A stretch of DNA of 64,000 bases from Hyphomicrobium zavarzinii ATCC 27496 (GCF_000383415.1 NZ_KB911257.1:596558-660557); one strand, 5' to 3'. Numbered from the stretch's first letter, positions 1 through 9,203 are shown. Notes: a model not told the origin generated them from the letters alone. Translations and numbers: made by a program.

Positions 1-191
1 GCAAGCTCGTCGGGCGTCAGCGGCCGCACCGCATAGACGCGCTCGCCGGGGGAAGCGTCGGGTCTATTCCGGATGAATGAGATGGCGGCTGCGTCGTCGC
101 TCACCGGCACGTCAAAGAACTGAAGAGGCGTAAGGCTGTCGTAGCAATACTGAGGGCTCACCTGTATCCGCCAGCCGGCAATATTCCTCAT
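1..191 (-). CDS. hypothetical protein, partial (runs off left edge)
   Basis: A minus-strand frame opens at ATG (189-191) with a GGTGG stretch a few bases upstream and stays open to the window edge, about 63 codons. The visible protein begins MRNIAGWRIQVSPQYC and is a mixed, soluble-looking sequence with no signal peptide. I recognise no family. It is divergent from the E1 alpha gene at 395, so the AT-richer stretch between them probably carries both promoters. The missing C-terminus prevents a better call. Confidence 0.45.
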   Translation of the reverse strand, partial: MRNIAGWRIQVSPQYCYDSLTPLQFFDVPVSDDAAAISFIRNRPDASPGERVYAVRPLTPDEL

Positions 192-394
192 GGCCCACCA
201 AACCTTCGATGACTGGGAATGATTTGGGGGCAAGTCCGTACAGAAATCAAACGTCGCAGAAAAAGAATGTAAACGGAGCTTGTCTTTAACGCCCTAACGC
301 AAACGACTTTCCGTCGTTTAATTTGACCTGGGGCAAGTTGGGCTGCTGCTCCGCGTGTACATCCGAAAAAGGTTTTTGTTCCGGATGATATGCA

Positions 395-1405
395 ATGCAG
401 CTAACCCGCTCTCAGAGTTTTGTGGCGTGCCAGAAGCCCATTTTCGGGATCGACAAGCAACTCGCCCTCTACCGCAAGATGCTGCTCATCCGGAAGGTCG
501 AGGAAATGCTCGGCAACGCCTCGCTCGCCGCGGAGCTGCCGGGGCCGGTACATCTCTATGTGGGGCAAGAGGCCATCGCGGTGGGCGTCTGCGATCACCT
601 CGCGGAGACAGACTGGATTGCGAGCACGCATCGCGGCCACGGGCATTTTCTTGCCAAGGGGGGCGATACGGCGGCCCTGGTTGCGGAAGTATTCGGCCGC
701 GAAACGGGCATCTGCCGCGGGCGCGGCGGCTCGATGCACGTCGCCGATTTCTCGCGTGGCATCATCGGCGCGAATGGGATCGTGGCGGGCGGCCTCGCGC
801 TTGCCGCAGGCGCGGCGTGGGCCGCGCAACTCGAAGGCACGGGCCGCATCGCGGTCGCGTTCTTCGGTGACGGCGCGGCTAACCAGGGCGTGCTGATGGA
901 GACGCTCAATCTCTCGTCGCTTTGGAAGCTGCCTCTCATCCTCGTGTGCGAGAACAACGGATTCGCCGAGTTCTCGCCGAGTGCGACGGTGACCTCGGGA
1001 CGGATCGCGGAGCGTGCTGTGCCGTTCGGCGTGGCGCATCGCACGGTGGACGGCAACAATCTCGAAGCGGTGTGGCTCGCGGCGGAAGAGGCGGTGGCTC
1101 ATGCGCGCGGCGGTGGCGGGCCGATTCTGCTCGAGTTCGAGACCTACCGGCTTCGCGGCCACATGGAGCAGGAGATGGCCTTCCTCAGCAAGACCTACCG
1201 TACGAACGCGGAGGTTGAAGAGAGGAGGTCCGCCGACCCGATCCGCCGGTTCCGCGAAGCGCTGATCGCGCATCGTTTTGCGACGGCCGCAGACCTCGAC
1301 GATCTCGAGGGCGAAGTGCAGGACGAAGTCGTTCGGGCGAAGCAAGCGGCCAAGGCGGCGCCGTGGCCCGATGTGACGGGCGCCAAAGATTTCATGTTTG
1401 CGTGA
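395..1405 (+). CDS. TPP-dependent 2-oxoacid/acetoin dehydrogenase E1, alpha subunit
   Basis: This is the alpha subunit of a thiamine-diphosphate E1 component, which decarboxylates a 2-oxo acid or cleaves acetoin and passes the acyl group to a lipoyl E2. The 336-residue length is normal for the family. The TPP/Mg motif is complete: GDG at residues 158-160 and the closing NN at 187-188. The substrate-channel stretches THRGHGH (about 79-84) and GRGGSMH (109-115) are also present. The beta subunit follows 14 bp downstream. No E2 or E3 gene is visible after it, so it may be used with components encoded elsewhere. The exact substrate (pyruvate, acetoin or branched 2-oxo acids) cannot be decided from sequence alone. 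Confidence 0.88.
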   Translation: MQLTRSQSFVACQKPIFGIDKQLALYRKMLLIRKVEEMLGNASLAAELPGPVHLYVGQEAIAVGVCDHLAETDWIASTHRGHGHFLAKGGDTAALVAEVFGRETGICRGRGGSMHVADFSRGIIGANGIVAGGLALAAGAAWAAQLEGTGRIAVAFFGDGAANQGVLMETLNLSSLWKLPLILVCENNGFAEFSPSATVTSGRIAERAVPFGVAHRTVDGNNLEAVWLAAEEAVAHARGGGGPILLEFETYRLRGHMEQEMAFLSKTYRTNAEVEERRSADPIRRFREALIAHRFATAADLDDLEGEVQDEVVRAKQAAKAAPWPDVTGAKDFMFA

Positions 1406-1419
1406 GGGAGAGTTTGCGC

Positions 1420-2445
1420 ATGTCCAGAAGACGCATGGTGCAGGCCATCCAGGAGGCGCTGGCGGAGGAGATGGAGCGGGATGCCCGCGTTCTCGTGTTT
1501 GGCGAGGATGTGGAGGCGAGCATGTTCGGCGAGACGGCCGGCCTATCCGAGCGCTTCGGTGCTTCCCGCGTCCGCAATACGCCGATCTCGGAAGCGCTTC
1601 TCAGCGGCATGGCAGTGGGGGCTGCGGCCGCGGGATATCGTCCGGTGTGCCATCTGATGTACGGCAATTTCATCTACACGGGCTTCGACGCGATCGCGAA
1701 CCAGGCGGCGAAGTTTCGCTACATGACCGGCGGTCAGGTCAAGCTTCCGCTCGTGTACATGGGTGTCATCGGCGGCGGGAAAGCGACGGCCGCACAGCAT
1801 TCGGATTGCATCTATCCGGCGCTCATGAACCTCGGCGGATTGAAGGTCGTGGTGGCGTCGGATCCCGGCGATGCCAAAGGCCTGCTCAAGGCGGCAATCC
1901 GCGACGACAATCCCGTCGTGTTCCTGCAGGCGGCGGGGCGCAGCCGCGAACAGTATCCCGTGCCGGATGATGAGGACTATGTGCTGCCACTCGGCCAGGC
2001 GGCGGTGAAGCGCGAGGGGCGCGATCTCACGATCGTCGCCATCGGCAGCATGGTGAAGCAGGCGCTGCTGGCGGCTCACGAGCTCGCATCGCAGGGGATC
2101 GAGGCCGAGGTGATCGATCCGCGCACCCTGTTTCCGCTCGACGAGGATGCGATCCTGCGCTCTGTCTCGCGGACGGGACGGCTCGTGATCGCAGACGAAT
2201 CGCACAACACCTGCGGCGCGGCGAGCTATATCTCGGCGATCGCCGGAGAGCGCGCGTTCGCGGCCCTCAAGGCGCCGGTGTGCCGCGTCACGGTGGGGGA
2301 CGTGGCGATGCCGTTCTCGCCACCGCTCGAGGACGCGCTGCGGCCTGGCAAGGCTGAGATCGTGCGTGCGGCGCTCGGATTGGTCGAGGCGAATGCCGCC
2401 TCTCCTCGCCGGCAGGCGATGGCAGGCGGCGAGATGTTGTCCTAG
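1420..2445 (+). CDS. TPP-dependent 2-oxoacid/acetoin dehydrogenase E1, beta subunit
   Basis: This is the beta subunit partner of the preceding E1 alpha, 341 residues, forming the alpha2beta2 E1 heterotetramer. The start is the ATG at 1420, 14 bp after the alpha stop and preceded by GGGAG; a longer frame from 1363 would run inside the alpha gene. Typical transketolase-like stretches are seen: VFGEDVE near residue 30, NTPISE near 55, the HSD segment near 128, and the C-terminal transketolase domain with VIDPRTLFPLD near 230 and ADESH near 265. A Pro/Arg-rich tail ends the protein. The pair probably forms one transcript. Confidence 0.88.
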   Translation: MSRRRMVQAIQEALAEEMERDARVLVFGEDVEASMFGETAGLSERFGASRVRNTPISEALLSGMAVGAAAAGYRPVCHLMYGNFIYTGFDAIANQAAKFRYMTGGQVKLPLVYMGVIGGGKATAAQHSDCIYPALMNLGGLKVVVASDPGDAKGLLKAAIRDDNPVVFLQAAGRSREQYPVPDDEDYVLPLGQAAVKREGRDLTIVAIGSMVKQALLAAHELASQGIEAEVIDPRTLFPLDEDAILRSVSRTGRLVIADESHNTCGAASYISAIAGERAFAALKAPVCRVTVGDVAMPFSPPLEDALRPGKAEIVRAALGLVEANAASPRRQAMAGGEMLS

Positions 2446-2859
2446 GCGCGTGCGTTGGATCGGCGTGGCGCGAGATCTGCCGGCGCTTCGGTGCGAACGG
2501 CGTGGCGGCTCGGTGTGGGCGGCAGGCGGACGCTGTCGTCTGCGGCCGGTCTTCGCCAAATTTCACGCCCAGACCTCGCCGGCCGGCCGGGGCGGAAACC
2601 ACCGCGTTCTCTCCCGGGCCCGCCCTGGGTTCCCAAGGGCTGCCGGACTCTTTTGACGGCTCGACGAAGACTGTCGCCTCCTGTGAGGCCCCTGCTTGCC
2701 GCTCCAACTCGTGGAGCCACATTTAAGCCATTGAAATATAGTGTATTTATTTGGCTCCCCGCATTTTTTTGCGCGGCGGGATGTGTTCGTGGTTTAACGG
2801 GTCCAAAGCACCTGCGTTCGGTGATTTCACTGACCGGCCGAGCCACTTTTTGGAGCAGC
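2446..2859 (+). other. intergenic region with AT-rich promoter-like end
   Basis: These 414 bp separate the E1 genes from the peptidase gene. The first 270 bp are very GC-rich and, although open in one frame, encode an Arg/Ala/Gly-rich stretch with no resemblance to a protein. The last part (about 2724-2760) is AT-rich, with TTGAAATATAG and a TATTTATTT run, and is the likely promoter region for the peptidase/ligase pair. No clear terminator hairpin was found. Confidence 0.4.
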
Positions 2860-3891
2860 ATGACCACACGAGCGTCGCGCCTAGATCAGATGCCGGACAG
2901 CGAGCTGCTGCGCGTGCGGTTTTGCGACCTTCCGCTCCGCCTGAAGGGCTCCGTGATCGAGCAGCGGGCGCAGTCCGTGTTCGACGATCTGACCGCGCGC
3001 GGTATCCGCTTCCGCCCGACTCTCTGGATCTCCGAACAGTGGTACAATCCCGACGAGGTCGTTGGATTCGCCGTTCCGTTCTATCTGCTTCACCCGCGAC
3101 TGATCCGTCTCGAGCGCAAGATGATGCTGGAAGCCGAAGGCGCGTCGTTGAATGAAGCCCTGAGCATCGTGCGGCATGAAACCGGACATGCCGTCGACGA
3201 GGCCTTTCAGCTTCGCAAGATGCGCGAGTACCGCAAGGTGTTCGGTTCGCCGCATCGGGCCTATCCGACGGACTATGTGGCGGACTCGGACAGCCGCGAT
3301 TTCGTCCAGCATCTCAATGCCTGGTATGCGCAATCGCATCCGGTCGAGGATTTTGCCGAGACATTCGCCGTGTGGCTTCGTTCCAAGAACGGCTGGCGGC
3401 GGAAATATCGCGATTGGCCGGCCTATGAAAAATTGATGGCGGTCGACACCTGGATGCGCGATCTGCGCGATGTCGAGCCCCAGATCAAGCCGAAGCGGAT
3501 TGCAAACGAGCTGCGGGATTCGACGCGAACGCTCGGCGAGCACTACGAGGAAAAGCGCGAGTTCTACGCGATCGACGCCGAAGACGAGTTCGACGGCTCG
3601 CTGCTGCGGATTTTCGAGCCGAGCAATGGAACAGCAAGCCGCTCGCGCGGGAACATGTCGGCCGCGGCGTTGCTTGCGGAGTACAGGACACGTCTCAGGC
3701 GGCGCACGGCCAAGCCGCTCGGGGTGCCCGCCTACGTCGTCGATCAGGTCTTGCGGCAGCTCGTGCAGCGCGCCCGCATCCTGAAGCTCAGACAAGCACG
3801 CCCCAAGGCGGAAACGGTCAGCAAGGTGTCGCGCCTCGTTTCCCGTGCGACTGTCTCAATCATCCGGAACAGCCCAAGACTGCCGCTATGA
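2860..3891 (+). CDS. putative zinc-binding metallopeptidase (HExxH family)
   Basis: The frame could extend upstream to 2455, but that extension is low-complexity Arg-rich. I chose ATG 2860, which follows GGAGCAGC and gives 343 residues. The zinc-peptidase signature HETGH lies about a third of the way in, followed roughly 60 residues later by EDFAETFAVW, a plausible third metal ligand Glu. This fits the uncharacterised putative zinc-binding metallopeptidase group (Peptidase_Mx type). The next gene overlaps by 4 bp (ATGA) and encodes an ATP-grasp ligase, so the two products probably act together, perhaps making and trimming a peptide. No signal peptide is seen, so a cytoplasmic location is likely. 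Confidence 0.7.
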   Translation: MTTRASRLDQMPDSELLRVRFCDLPLRLKGSVIEQRAQSVFDDLTARGIRFRPTLWISEQWYNPDEVVGFAVPFYLLHPRLIRLERKMMLEAEGASLNEALSIVRHETGHAVDEAFQLRKMREYRKVFGSPHRAYPTDYVADSDSRDFVQHLNAWYAQSHPVEDFAETFAVWLRSKNGWRRKYRDWPAYEKLMAVDTWMRDLRDVEPQIKPKRIANELRDSTRTLGEHYEEKREFYAIDAEDEFDGSLLRIFEPSNGTASRSRGNMSAAALLAEYRTRLRRRTAKPLGVPAYVVDQVLRQLVQRARILKLRQARPKAETVSKVSRLVSRATVSIIRNSPRLPL

Positions 3892-4925
3892 CAAGGTTAA
3901 AGAAGAAGCTCACGGTTATCCTTCTGGCGGACGAGCGATTGCTGCCGACGGGAGACCTGACTGAGCTCAGCGGCAAGGAGCGGATGCTCCGGAAGACCGA
4001 ATACGACGTCAAGAACGCCATCGAGGCGCTGGGTCATACGCTCGTTCCGGTCGGTATCTCGAACAATCTCTCGACGATCACCGATGCGCTCGAAGCCCAC
4101 AAGCCGGACATCGTCTTCAACCTGGCCGAGGAGTTCAATCACATTGGACACTTCGATCAGCACGTCGTCAGCTTCCTGGAGATGCTTCGTCAGCCTTATA
4201 CCGGCTGCAATCCCCGCGGGCTCACGATTGCCCGTGACAAGGCTTTGACCAAGAAGATCCTCGCTTACGACGGGATGAAGGTGCCGGAGTTCGCCATCTT
4301 CCCGATGAAGCGCAACACAAAGCGCCCCAGCACCTTGGGCTTTCCGCTGTTCGTCAAATCGCTGACCGAAGAGGGATCGATCGGGATCTCGGGCGCATCG
4401 ATCGTGCGCGACGACGTCAAACTGATGGAGCGGGTGGATTTCATACATCGCACCGCGTCGTCGGCGGCGCTGGCCGAGGAATACATCGAAGGGCGGGAAA
4501 TCTATGTCAGCATGATGGGCAACGAGCGCGTCACCGTGCTGCCGCCTTGGGAGTTCTTCGTTGAGAACAGGCCCGCGGGATCTCCCTTGATCGCGACGGG
4601 CCGGGGCAAATGGGATCCGGATTATCAGGATCAGGCCGGCGTGATGACAGGGCCGGCCGAGATCAGCGAGAAGCTTGCTGCAAAACTGCAGAAGCTGTCA
4701 CGCGACATCTATCGGCTGCTTGGCCTCAGCGGCTATGCGCGGCTGGACTTCCGCGTCACGGACAACGAGGAAGCTTATCTTCTGGAAGCCAATCCCAATC
4801 CGCAGATCGCCTCGGACGAGGATTTCGCAAGCGCGGCCGAAGCCGCAGGCATCGAATATCCGGAGCTGATCGAGCGGCTCATCCGGTTTGGAATGAACTA
4901 CGATCCTGAGCGCATGACCCTCTGA
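3888..4925 (+). CDS. ATP-grasp ligase, D-alanine--D-alanine ligase-like
   Basis: The 345-residue product has the order of a D-Ala-D-Ala-ligase-type ATP-grasp enzyme. It has an N-terminal Rossmann-like part ending in PDIVFNLAEEF, then the central FVKSL lysine and SIGIS glycine loop, then the C-terminal LDFRV and the Mg-binding LLEANPNP near residue 300. The family joins an amino acid or peptide to a carboxylate using ATP. Start ATG 3888 overlaps the peptidase stop by 4 bp, implying translational coupling. The absence of cell-wall genes nearby and the peptidase partner argue for a peptide-ligase role other than classical Ddl, but this is inference. Confidence 0.8.
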   Translation: MTRLKKKLTVILLADERLLPTGDLTELSGKERMLRKTEYDVKNAIEALGHTLVPVGISNNLSTITDALEAHKPDIVFNLAEEFNHIGHFDQHVVSFLEMLRQPYTGCNPRGLTIARDKALTKKILAYDGMKVPEFAIFPMKRNTKRPSTLGFPLFVKSLTEEGSIGISGASIVRDDVKLMERVDFIHRTASSAALAEEYIEGREIYVSMMGNERVTVLPPWEFFVENRPAGSPLIATGRGKWDPDYQDQAGVMTGPAEISEKLAAKLQKLSRDIYRLLGLSGYARLDFRVTDNEEAYLLEANPNPQIASDEDFASAAEAAGIEYPELIERLIRFGMNYDPERMTL

Positions 4926-5074
4926 CGCGCGCTGGGAATGCGATGGATCGGTGGTCGCCGGTTGCCGCTAGGCGTATCCCGCCCTGCCCCTGAAGCGCAG
5001 CCCCGCATAGATCCACCTGGACCGTTCGGGCTCGCTTTGCGACGCTAACGTGAGCAAGGGCGAAGGCGCCGCCC

Positions 5075-6577
5075 CTACCAGAACCATTGCGATTGCACCT
5101 GTTTGGTGCGGGTGCGCCGACGGTTGTTGTCAGGCGGGGGCGGGCTCGGCTGGTCGAAGAAGCTGAAGAAGCCGCCGCCTTCCCAGGGCTTGTAAGCCGG
5201 AGGAGCGGGCGGCGTCGGCCGGCGCGTCTTGAAGCCTCCCTGTGGCTGATTGCTCAACACCGCAACGAACTCGGTGCGATAGTTGGTTTCTTTGCTCAAT
5301 GGCTCGTCGGAGACGATGATCGAGGATCGCGGCAGCGCGGTCGGCGCGATGCGCTCGAGCACGTCGCTCGGGATGTTGATGCGGTCGAGCGCGTTCTTGG
5401 CGTCGTCACCGGTGTCGATCGAGACCGCGCTCCAACGCAGACCCGGTCCGTCGGACGCCATCGCCGTGAACACATGCGTTCCGATGGGCATGTCGGCATC
5501 GCGGATCGTGACTGGTGCCTCGATGGTGGTGTCGAAGACCTCGCCGCCGTCCGGCCACGCCTTGCGCGTGTTCCGCCGCACATAGAGCTTTTGCGTCGCG
5601 CGGCTGATGTAGATCGAGACCGGCTCGAGCGCGAGCTTTGCCTCGGCCGCTGCTTTGGCGGCCTCGGGCTTCTTGGCGGCGGCCTCCTTGGCGGCCTCTT
5701 GTGCGCGGGCCGCGGCATCGGACTTCAGCGTCGCGTCGGCTTTCGCCGTTTCGAGTTTCGCTGTCGCTTCCGCGACCTTAGTTGCAGCCTTCAGCCTCTG
5801 TTCCTCGGCACCCGCCCTGGCCTGATCGGCTTTTGCGGTGGCGAGAGCCTTTTCGGCGCGCGCAAGCGCGGCGTCGGCCGCGGACTTGAGGCCTTCGAGT
5901 TTGCGAAGTGCCGCCTTGGACGATGCCGCCTCGCGTGCCGCTTTCGCGGCGGATTTCTTGGAAACTTCGGCGGCTTTTGCTGCCTCGTCGGCTTCCCGCG
6001 CCAGTTTTTCGGCGCGCTCAGGAGCCGCCGCGACGGCGTCGGCGTTCGGAACCAGCAGCGCTGGATGAGAAAATGCCGCGGGCGTTGCGTCGTACGGGGA
6101 AATAATCACGCGCATCCCGATGCGCGTCGTGTCGAACAGCTTCTCCGCAAAGCCGAATGGCAACCGCACGCAACCGTGCGAGGCGGCATAGCCCGGAAGC
6201 GGGCCGCCGTGCATCGCGATCCCATTCCAGGTGAGACGCTGCATGTGCGGCATATGGGCGTCGTCGTAGAGGTTCGAGCGGTGATCCGCATTCTTCTGGA
6301 GAACGGCAAACACGCCGGCCGGCGTTTCGCGTCCCTTCGTGCCGGTCGAAACCGGCGCCTTCAGGATCCAGCCGTCCGCGTCATAGAATGTGATCTGCTG
6401 GGACTTGATCGACACGATCGCCATGATCGGCTCGCCGGCATCGCGCGGCGCTGCCTCCTCTGCAGCGCGGGGGGGACGGTTGGCGCTGGCGGCGTCGCTC
6501 AGTACAGTCATAGCGGCAATGGCCGCCAGTGCTGAAATTGCCGGAAGCAGTAGATACCGACTGGATTTTTGAGTCAT
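5075..6577 (-). CDS. L,D-transpeptidase (YkuD) with long Ala/Lys coiled coil
   Basis: This is a periplasmic enzyme that cross-links peptidoglycan through L,D bonds. From the ATG at 6577 (a longer frame to 6640 lacks support) it is 500 residues long, with a hydrophobic N-terminal segment at about 8-30 acting as signal or anchor. The YkuD catalytic motif is complete: His123 and SHGC with Cys136. Residues about 165-295 are an Ala/Lys/Glu-rich coiled coil. A second, degenerate YkuD-like part follows (SIYISRATQKLYV and PIGTHVFTAM), then a Pro-rich tail. The second part has no Cys motif, so only the first half should be catalytic. It stands alone, convergent with the ligase gene. Confidence 0.85.
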   Translation of the reverse strand: MTQKSSRYLLLPAISALAAIAAMTVLSDAASANRPPRAAEEAAPRDAGEPIMAIVSIKSQQITFYDADGWILKAPVSTGTKGRETPAGVFAVLQKNADHRSNLYDDAHMPHMQRLTWNGIAMHGGPLPGYAASHGCVRLPFGFAEKLFDTTRIGMRVIISPYDATPAAFSHPALLVPNADAVAAAPERAEKLAREADEAAKAAEVSKKSAAKAAREAASSKAALRKLEGLKSAADAALARAEKALATAKADQARAGAEEQRLKAATKVAEATAKLETAKADATLKSDAAARAQEAAKEAAAKKPEAAKAAAEAKLALEPVSIYISRATQKLYVRRNTRKAWPDGGEVFDTTIEAPVTIRDADMPIGTHVFTAMASDGPGLRWSAVSIDTGDDAKNALDRINIPSDVLERIAPTALPRSSIIVSDEPLSKETNYRTEFVAVLSNQPQGGFKTRRPTPPAPPAYKPWEGGGFFSFFDQPSPPPPDNNRRRTRTKQVQSQWFW

Positions 6578-6985
6578 CGTCAACCAACTCAACACGCAAT
6601 GCTCCCCCTTTTGATGCCAGCCTTGCACGGCACGAATCAAGTTTGGCGGAGCAAAATTAAGGCTGGCTTAGCGGACGACCGATTTTGATGTGCTCTTTAG
6701 GACACGCAGTTCCTCGCCTTGGACGCGCCGTCCGGGGCTTGTTTGCGGAAACCCTGGCATCAACGCCGCGCTTCGTGCGGGGCAAGACGCTTTCCGGTGT
6801 CACCTTAGCGCCGCGGTCCCGGCTTTACGGCGGGCGCCGCGTCGCTCGACAACAGCGGTTTGCCCGGCTAGCTGGCCACGGGTCTCTCCCTGACGAATAG
6901 CAAGAGCTGGGATTTGGAAGCGTCACTGCTGTTTGCTCTCGAGAGAGGGGGCAAGTGGATGCTGGTGGCAAGCTCGGCGGCACCC
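6578..6985. other. intergenic region, no gene supported
   Basis: About 400 bp upstream of the L,D-transpeptidase gene. Several short frames are open on both strands, but none has a ribosome site, family resemblance or convincing codon use. The part next to 6578 should hold the transpeptidase promoter. The right end abuts the monooxygenase gene fragment. Confidence 0.4.
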
Positions 6986-7160
6986 TCACGCCGGTTCTCG
7001 GCGAGACGAACGCTGAGGCGCAGTACGAGCGGACCGCGCATAACGCGACCTTCATCGAACAGACCCTGGCTCTGATCTCTGCCATCACTGACAGCCCTTG
7101 CCGGAGAAGCTCACCACGAACGGTGAGCAGGGATCGCCGGCAACTCGTCATCGAAGCCTC
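6986..7160 (+). pseudogene. 175-bp internal fragment of NtaA/DszA-type monooxygenase gene (copy of 33187-33433)
   Basis: This stretch is a near-identical, deletion-scarred copy of part of the flavin monooxygenase gene on the opposite strand at 33187-33433. Aligning by eye, 172 of 175 bases match, and the copy lacks three blocks: 6 bp at a GCGCAG tandem repeat, 28 bp, and 38 bp. The 28-bp loss shifts the frame and the 38-bp loss restores it, so PVLGE and RQLVIEAS are in the same frame with scrambled residues between. It has no start context and cannot encode the enzyme. High identity suggests a recent duplication or a rearrangement scar. Confidence 0.85.
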
Positions 7161-7196
7161 AGCTTCAGGCGCTTCTTCTGCTCTGCGCCGCAGGCT

Positions 7197-8546
7197 TTAG
7201 GCAGAAGGCAATCGGATTGAAACACGCAAGCCATCGAGAGGCGACGTGTCGAGCTGAATTTCGCCATTATAGAGCACCACGAGATCGCGTACGATAGCAA
7301 GGCCGAGTCCCGAGCCAGCTGCTTGCGTATCCCAGCGTTCTCCGACGTTAAAGACGACTTCGTGCGCCTCAGGAGGCAAGCCTGGGCCGTCATCATCAAC
7401 TAAGATTTCAACTGATCCGCTTTTGGTTTCGTTTGCCGCGATGCGCACGCGAGAGTGGGCAAATTTTCCGGCATTGTCGATAATATTGCCAAGAATTTCT
7501 TGAAGATCCTGAGCTTCGCACGCAGCGCGAATAGCGGGGGGCACGTCGACATCGAAGTGCAACTGTTTATGCGCGTAGATGCGCGACAGAGCCGCTATCA
7601 CATCGGATACAACGCTCGCGACTTCTGACGATGCTCCCGGGGACAGGCGGTTCGCGACAACGCGAGCGCGAGTTGTTTGGTGATTTATCTGAGCTTCCAT
7701 CTTTCGGCACTGAGCGAGGATAGTGTCCGCGCTTGCGCCGCAGCCGCAAGATTTGAGCCGATAGGCTTCATCTGTCAAAATTGCCAACGGTGTCCTGAGC
7801 CCGTGCGCGATGTTTCCGGCCTGCGTTCTAGCCCTTTGCACCAACTCTGTTGTCGACGCGAACATGTAATTGAGATTGTCGACAAGTGGCTGCACCTCGG
7901 ATGGATAGTTTCCGGGCAAGCACTTCAGATTTGCCGACCGCATCTTTAGTAGCGCAACATTCAGCTGTCCGAGCGGGCGCATTGCATAAAGGATCAAGAG
8001 TGCGGCGGCTGCAGCCATCGCCACTCCCAAGGCCGTCAATGACCACGACAGCGTGTCATTGAAACTGGTCACAACGCTTTCGAGATGGCGTTTGTCCGTG
8101 CCAATGATGAATTGGACAGGCGGCTCACCGGGATTCTTCCACTCGAGGCTCTCCGCCACAAGCAACTCGCCAGTTGGGCCTTTAATGTGATGTGTGTGGA
8201 CACCGACATCGGAGCGCCCGTCGGGCGGGGTGGTGAGCGGGGCCGCCTTCATGGAGGGAGAGCGCGCCAGCACCTTGCCTTTCTGCTGGATCTCCCAATA
8301 GTAACCCGAGTTCTCGACATCGTAGCGCGGGTCGCTCAGCGGAGCACGCAGAACCGTTTGGCCGTTCTCTGTATGCGCGAGACGCTTTAGCTCCGAAAGG
8401 TGCACGAACAGCTCGTCGTAGAACTGCTGCGTCACGTGGGTCCGGAAGACGTTCGAGAGGATCAACCACGCAAGCACCATGCCGAACGCGATCCACGCGG
8501 TGGCGGCAACGATGAGCCGATTTTTGAGGCTGGCAGGTTCCTTCAT
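7197..8546 (-). CDS. sensor histidine kinase (PhoQ/QseC-like)
   Basis: This membrane sensor kinase is 449 residues from ATG 8546; a GTG at 8549 directly abuts the regulator stop. Transmembrane segments lie at about 12-32 and 168-188 and enclose a periplasmic sensor domain of about 135 residues. A HAMP-like linker follows, then the H-box GNIAHGLRTPL with the phosphorylated His248, the N-box NIIDNAGKFA, DDGPG and GSGLGLAIV. It is co-transcribed with the response regulator just upstream. The divergent neighbours are a heavy-metal RND pump, so the likely signal is periplasmic metal, an inference from position. Confidence 0.88.
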   Translation of the reverse strand: MKEPASLKNRLIVAATAWIAFGMVLAWLILSNVFRTHVTQQFYDELFVHLSELKRLAHTENGQTVLRAPLSDPRYDVENSGYYWEIQQKGKVLARSPSMKAAPLTTPPDGRSDVGVHTHHIKGPTGELLVAESLEWKNPGEPPVQFIIGTDKRHLESVVTSFNDTLSWSLTALGVAMAAAAALLILYAMRPLGQLNVALLKMRSANLKCLPGNYPSEVQPLVDNLNYMFASTTELVQRARTQAGNIAHGLRTPLAILTDEAYRLKSCGCGASADTILAQCRKMEAQINHQTTRARVVANRLSPGASSEVASVVSDVIAALSRIYAHKQLHFDVDVPPAIRAACEAQDLQEILGNIIDNAGKFAHSRVRIAANETKSGSVEILVDDDGPGLPPEAHEVVFNVGERWDTQAAGSGLGLAIVRDLVVLYNGEIQLDTSPLDGLRVSIRLPSA

Positions 8547-8549
8547 CAC

Positions 8550-9203
8550 CTAGTCCATTCGGTAGCCAAGGCCGCGGATCGTCTTGATCAGATCGGCCCC
8601 GAACTTGCGGCGCAGACGGCTCACGTAAACTTCTATCGTGTTCGACTCGCGGCTCTCGCCGAGGCTGTACAGGTGCTCGGTAAGCTCTGCCTGGGAGACA
8701 ACGCGACCTATTCGATGCATGAAGTAGTTCAGCATGCGCAGCTCCTTGGCCGTGAGTTCGATCGGCTGTCCGTCGAGCAGGGCCATTCCTGCACCGGTAT
8801 CGAGCGTGATTCCCCTGTGCGTGAGCGTGGCGCTCGCCAGACCCGCGGAACGCCTTATGAGAGCATTGAGACGCGCGGCCACCTCGGGGATGTGGAACGG
8901 CTTGGTGATGTAATCGTCGGCGCCAGCGTTGAGGCCATCCACTTTCTCAGGCCAAGAGCCGCGTGCCGTCAGGACGAGGACCGGCATCTTGTGGCCGCCG
9001 GCGCGCCATTTGCGCAGAACATCGAGCCCCGACATCTGCGGAAGTCCGAGATCCAAAACAACGGCATCATACGTCTCTTCCGTTCCCATGATGTAGCCGT
9101 CGGCGCCGTTGTCGGCTCGTTCGACGGCAAATCCCGCCGAATCCAGCCCTTCTGCGAGGCGTTTGGCTATTTCCGGGTCATCCTCGATGAGGAGAATGCG
9201 AAT
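8550..9203 (-). CDS. OmpR/PhoP-type response regulator, apparent ATT start
   Basis: The DNA-binding regulator is paired with the adjacent kinase. The first in-frame ATG (9089) would drop the first 38 residues of the receiver. Upstream the frame continues without stops to ATT at 9203, preceded by AAAGGAG with a 6-bp gap, and reads (M)RILLIEDDPEIAKRL, the canonical receiver start with its acidic pair. That gives 217 residues, normal for the family. Asp51 (in VLDLGLP) is the phosphoacceptor, and the C-terminal winged helix ends in SRLRRKFG and IRGLGYRM. No in-frame ATG, GTG or TTG offers a better start. An ATT start would limit translation; a base error is the alternative. Confidence 0.85.
   Translation of the reverse strand: MRILLIEDDPEIAKRLAEGLDSAGFAVERADNGADGYIMGTEETYDAVVLDLGLPQMSGLDVLRKWRAGGHKMPVLVLTARGSWPEKVDGLNAGADDYITKPFHIPEVAARLNALIRRSAGLASATLTHRGITLDTGAGMALLDGQPIELTAKELRMLNYFMHRIGRVVSQAELTEHLYSLGESRESNTIEVYVSRLRRKFGADLIKTIRGLGYRMD

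Noticed and set aside
2455-2859. N-terminal extension of the metallopeptidase frame
   Set aside because: The 135 extra residues are Arg/Gly/Ala-rich, resemble no peptidase, and no ribosome site lies near 2455; ATG 2860 has a ribosome site and matches the expected length.
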